Source: Parcubacteria group bacterium GW2011_GWD2_43_10 (GTDB taxonomy: Bacteria; Patescibacteriota; Patescibacteriia; Veblenbacterales; UBA10138). From it: a stretch of 7,515 bases of DNA. The notes under the pieces are model-generated. The model searched no databases and was not told the DNA's origin. It worked only from the letters and a program-made list of their open reading frames with translations. Shown one piece after another: positions 6,221 to 7,515 of the stretch. The stretch is from assembly GCA_000995845.1 (NCBI GenBank), contig LCEZ01000043.1, forward strand, positions 6,047-13,561, in the 5' to 3' direction. The translations under genes were made by a program, and so were the position numbers. Positions within the stretch are counted from its first letter, which is position 1, and every line of letters starts with the position of its first letter.

Positions 6221-6421
6221 TTATGAGCCAAAGGTCCCGAGCATTCCAGGAAACGTTAACATTTCACTTATAATGAGAATTTCAAACTTCTCAATTTTAT
6301 GTTCATCGTCTATTTTTTCCAGATATTCCCAGGGGGCTTTGACTATAGACTTAAGTAAGTCTATATGTTTTTTAGTTAACCGAACACGGCTCCTGATTGA
6401 TCTTCTTTTTGTTTTTGCCAC
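6221..6421 (-). CDS. Small basic hypothetical protein, 66 aa
   Basis: A 66-residue protein that I do not recognise. It starts with GTG at 6421, which is supported by AGGAGG on the minus strand (6432-6427) only 5 nt before the start, the strongest ribosome binding site in the window. The first 18 residues are very basic (MAKTKRRSIRSRVRLTKK). The middle alternates acidic and basic residues and is probably helical (residues 17-55), and the C-terminus is Gly/Pro-rich (FPGMLGTFGS). There is no signal peptide, membrane segment or cysteine. The gene lies 37 nt downstream of the tmk stop and ends just before a strong terminator, so it is probably the last gene of the folA-tmk transcript. The basic N-terminus could bind nucleic acid, but that is speculation. 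The overlapping + strand ORF lacks comparable signals. Confidence 0.75.
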   Translation of the reverse strand: MAKTKRRSIRSRVRLTKKHIDLLKSIVKAPWEYLEKIDDEHKIEKFEILIISEMLTFPGMLGTFGS

Positions 6422-6426
6422 TTATT

Positions 6427-6432
6427 CCTCCT
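6427..6432 (-). promoter_or_regulatory. Consensus Shine-Dalgarno deciding the GTG start
   Basis: AGGAGG on the minus strand, 5 nt before GTG 6421. It settles both the coding strand and the non-ATG start of the 66-residue gene. Confidence 0.8.
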
Positions 6433-6458
6433 AAATGATTTGTATTAAATAATATAGA

Positions 6459-7133
6459 CTAAATATTTATATTTTCCCAAACTTTACTATGAATTTCCTC
6501 AGGTGTCAAGAGTTTACCACCTTCAACGCACTTAATCACCCTGGCCTTAAACATATTAGCTAATTTCAAATATCTAGTTTCAGCGGCTTTAAGGTGTCCT
6601 AAATCAGCCTCATGAATATCTTTTTTCTTTCCAGATTTTATATAGTTTCTTGGTGCCTTTTTTAGTACTAGCTGCTGAGCAGTCTTAGCTGGCATATGAA
6701 GTAAGATAGTTAAGTTGGGCCTAGGTAAACCTAAAACTTTAAACTCAAGATTAAACAGCCATTGCCAATATTTTTTCAATTCCTTACTCGATTTAATTTT
6801 TCCGCCCTGATGAGCCGCACTGGAAAGAGTAAACCTATTAGCAACCACTACCTTTCCCTGCTTAAGCCAGCTTTTTAACTTGGTGCGAGTAGAATACCTG
6901 TCCAGGGCATAAAAAAGCGAGGCAATGTAAGGCGATACTTTTTTGCCATATTTACCATTTAAGTATTGCTCAACATAGAAAGCTGACTTTTTGCCATACT
7001 GGGGAAAATCAAGCGTGGCCACTTTATGCCCTTCGCGGCGCAAGGCTGACACTAATAACTTAAACTGAGTGCCTTTGCCCGAACCATCGGTGCCTTCAAT
7101 GGCAATAAACAAACCTTTTTTACTTTTTCTCAT
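6459..7133 (-). CDS. tmk: Thymidylate kinase (dTMP kinase)
   Basis: A 224-residue P-loop kinase that phosphorylates dTMP to dTDP with ATP, in dTTP synthesis. Motifs: the P-loop GTDGSGKGTQ at 14-23, DFPQYG at 42-47 (substrate-side loop) and YALDRY at 75-80. ANRF at 98-101, followed by SSAAHQGG, takes the place of the family's DR(Y/F/W) and dTMP-binding segment. A LID-like stretch, RNYI through HEADLGHL, lies at about 162-181. The length is typical. ATG 7133 is chosen: the longer reading from TTG 7142 adds only MLF and has no ribosome site. The start lies inside the end of folA with a 14-bp overlap, and no Shine-Dalgarno is visible, so translational coupling to folA is likely. Asn at the position often occupied by Asp in DRY is a variation seen in some Tmk groups, but I cannot rank it without an alignment. 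Confidence 0.93.
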   Translation of the reverse strand: MRKSKKGLFIAIEGTDGSGKGTQFKLLVSALRREGHKVATLDFPQYGKKSAFYVEQYLNGKYGKKVSPYIASLFYALDRYSTRTKLKSWLKQGKVVVANRFTLSSAAHQGGKIKSSKELKKYWQWLFNLEFKVLGLPRPNLTILLHMPAKTAQQLVLKKAPRNYIKSGKKKDIHEADLGHLKAAETRYLKLANMFKARVIKCVEGGKLLTPEEIHSKVWENINI

Positions 7134-7515
7134 AAACAACAAAATGGTAAGCTATGTCACCCTCGGTTATAGTTTCTGATTCGCTAGTCTTTACAAATTC
7201 AGGCGGAATCTTTGGAAAAAAAGTATCACAATCAAATTCTTGCATAATTTCAGTAACATATAATTTCTGGCACAACGGATGAACTATGCCTTGGGCATAT
7301 ACTTGTCCGCCGCCAATCACAAAAATATCTGATAATGATTTTGCTTCAAGTATATTAATAGCCTCACCAATTGAGCTAGCTCTTAAGACTCCTTGAGGTA
7401 AGTTTAAATCTTGTTCAGTTAAAACTACATTAACGCGTTCTGGCAAAGGCCTGAATTTTTCAGGTAAGGACAGCCAGGTAGTTCGCCCCATAATCACGCC
7501 GTTATTGCCCTGCCC
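7120..7515 (-). CDS. folA: Dihydrofolate reductase, partial (5' end outside window)
   Basis: The C-terminal 131 residues of DHFR, which reduces dihydrofolate to tetrahydrofolate with NADPH. The open frame runs through the right edge; reading up to 7515 adds GQGNNG before VIMGRTTWLSLP, the conserved NADPH-binding strand and helix. Also visible are VNVVLTEQD, the FVIGGGQVYAQ segment (phosphate-binding loop and helix) and YVTEI followed by DCDTFFP, all standard for DHFR. About 40-50 N-terminal residues, including the substrate-binding acidic residue, must lie beyond the window, so the apparent start at GTG 7497 is internal and should not be used. Its stop overlaps the tmk start by 14 bp. The pairing of folA with tmk links folate recycling to dTMP use, and thyA immediately upstream would be the expected neighbour. 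Confidence 0.95.
   Translation of the reverse strand, partial: GQGNNGVIMGRTTWLSLPEKFRPLPERVNVVLTEQDLNLPQGVLRASSIGEAINILEAKSLSDIFVIGGGQVYAQGIVHPLCQKLYVTEIMQEFDCDTFFPKIPPEFVKTSESETITEGDIAYHFVVYEKK

Noticed and set aside
6201..6434. 77-residue + strand ORF opposite the small basic gene
   Set aside because: It begins inside the terminator hairpin and lacks a Shine-Dalgarno, whereas the minus strand has AGGAGG plus a following terminator.
7495..7497. GTG 7497 as the true start of folA
   Set aside because: The frame stays open to the window edge and the upstream codons continue the DHFR pattern, so the gene is truncated by the window.

Overview
The window most likely comes from a low-GC bacterium of the candidate phyla radiation (Patescibacteria, Parcubacteria-like). 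The best lineage clue is the first gene, a membrane-anchored protein with a baseplate-J-like beta module of a kind I associate with these genomes. A threonyl-tRNA synthetase without the TGS domain and compact housekeeping genes packed on both strands fit that placement. The placement is inference from protein style, not from a marker tree. UGA appears only as a plausible stop, so the standard bacterial code applies.

Layout on the + strand: the membrane protein (74-1219) is followed by a 5' leader (about 1223-1425) that reads as a T-box riboswitch. It has a near-textbook antiterminator with a TGGAACC bulge, competing with an intrinsic terminator. It controls thrS, which starts at ATG 1459. thrS is broken: the reading frame changes at about 2383-2387, where the class II motif 2 loop is missing. 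Comparison with the family implies a 17-nt deletion, so the synthetase appears as two overlapping ORFs. thrS converges on a small minus-strand gene (3247-3636) for a degenerate receiver-like protein, and the two share a hairpin terminator. Divergent from that gene lies miaA (3713-4666, +).

The right half is on the minus strand. gatB (4673-6133) meets miaA tail to tail with only 6 bp between them. Next comes a folA-tmk-small-ORF transcription unit (7515 to 6221) that ends in a strong intrinsic terminator. folA runs off the right edge and overlaps tmk by 14 bp. The last gene encodes an unrecognised 66-residue protein with an excellent Shine-Dalgarno sequence.

Functionally, thrS, gatB and miaA serve tRNA charging, amide-aminoacyl-tRNA formation and anticodon-loop modification, while folA and tmk serve folate and dTTP supply. 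These genes are dispersed rather than in one operon. The points most worth checking are the T-box with an apparently short Stem I, the motif 2 deletion in thrS, and -10 boxes placed only 6 nt before the gatB and miaA starts, which suggest leaderless transcripts.
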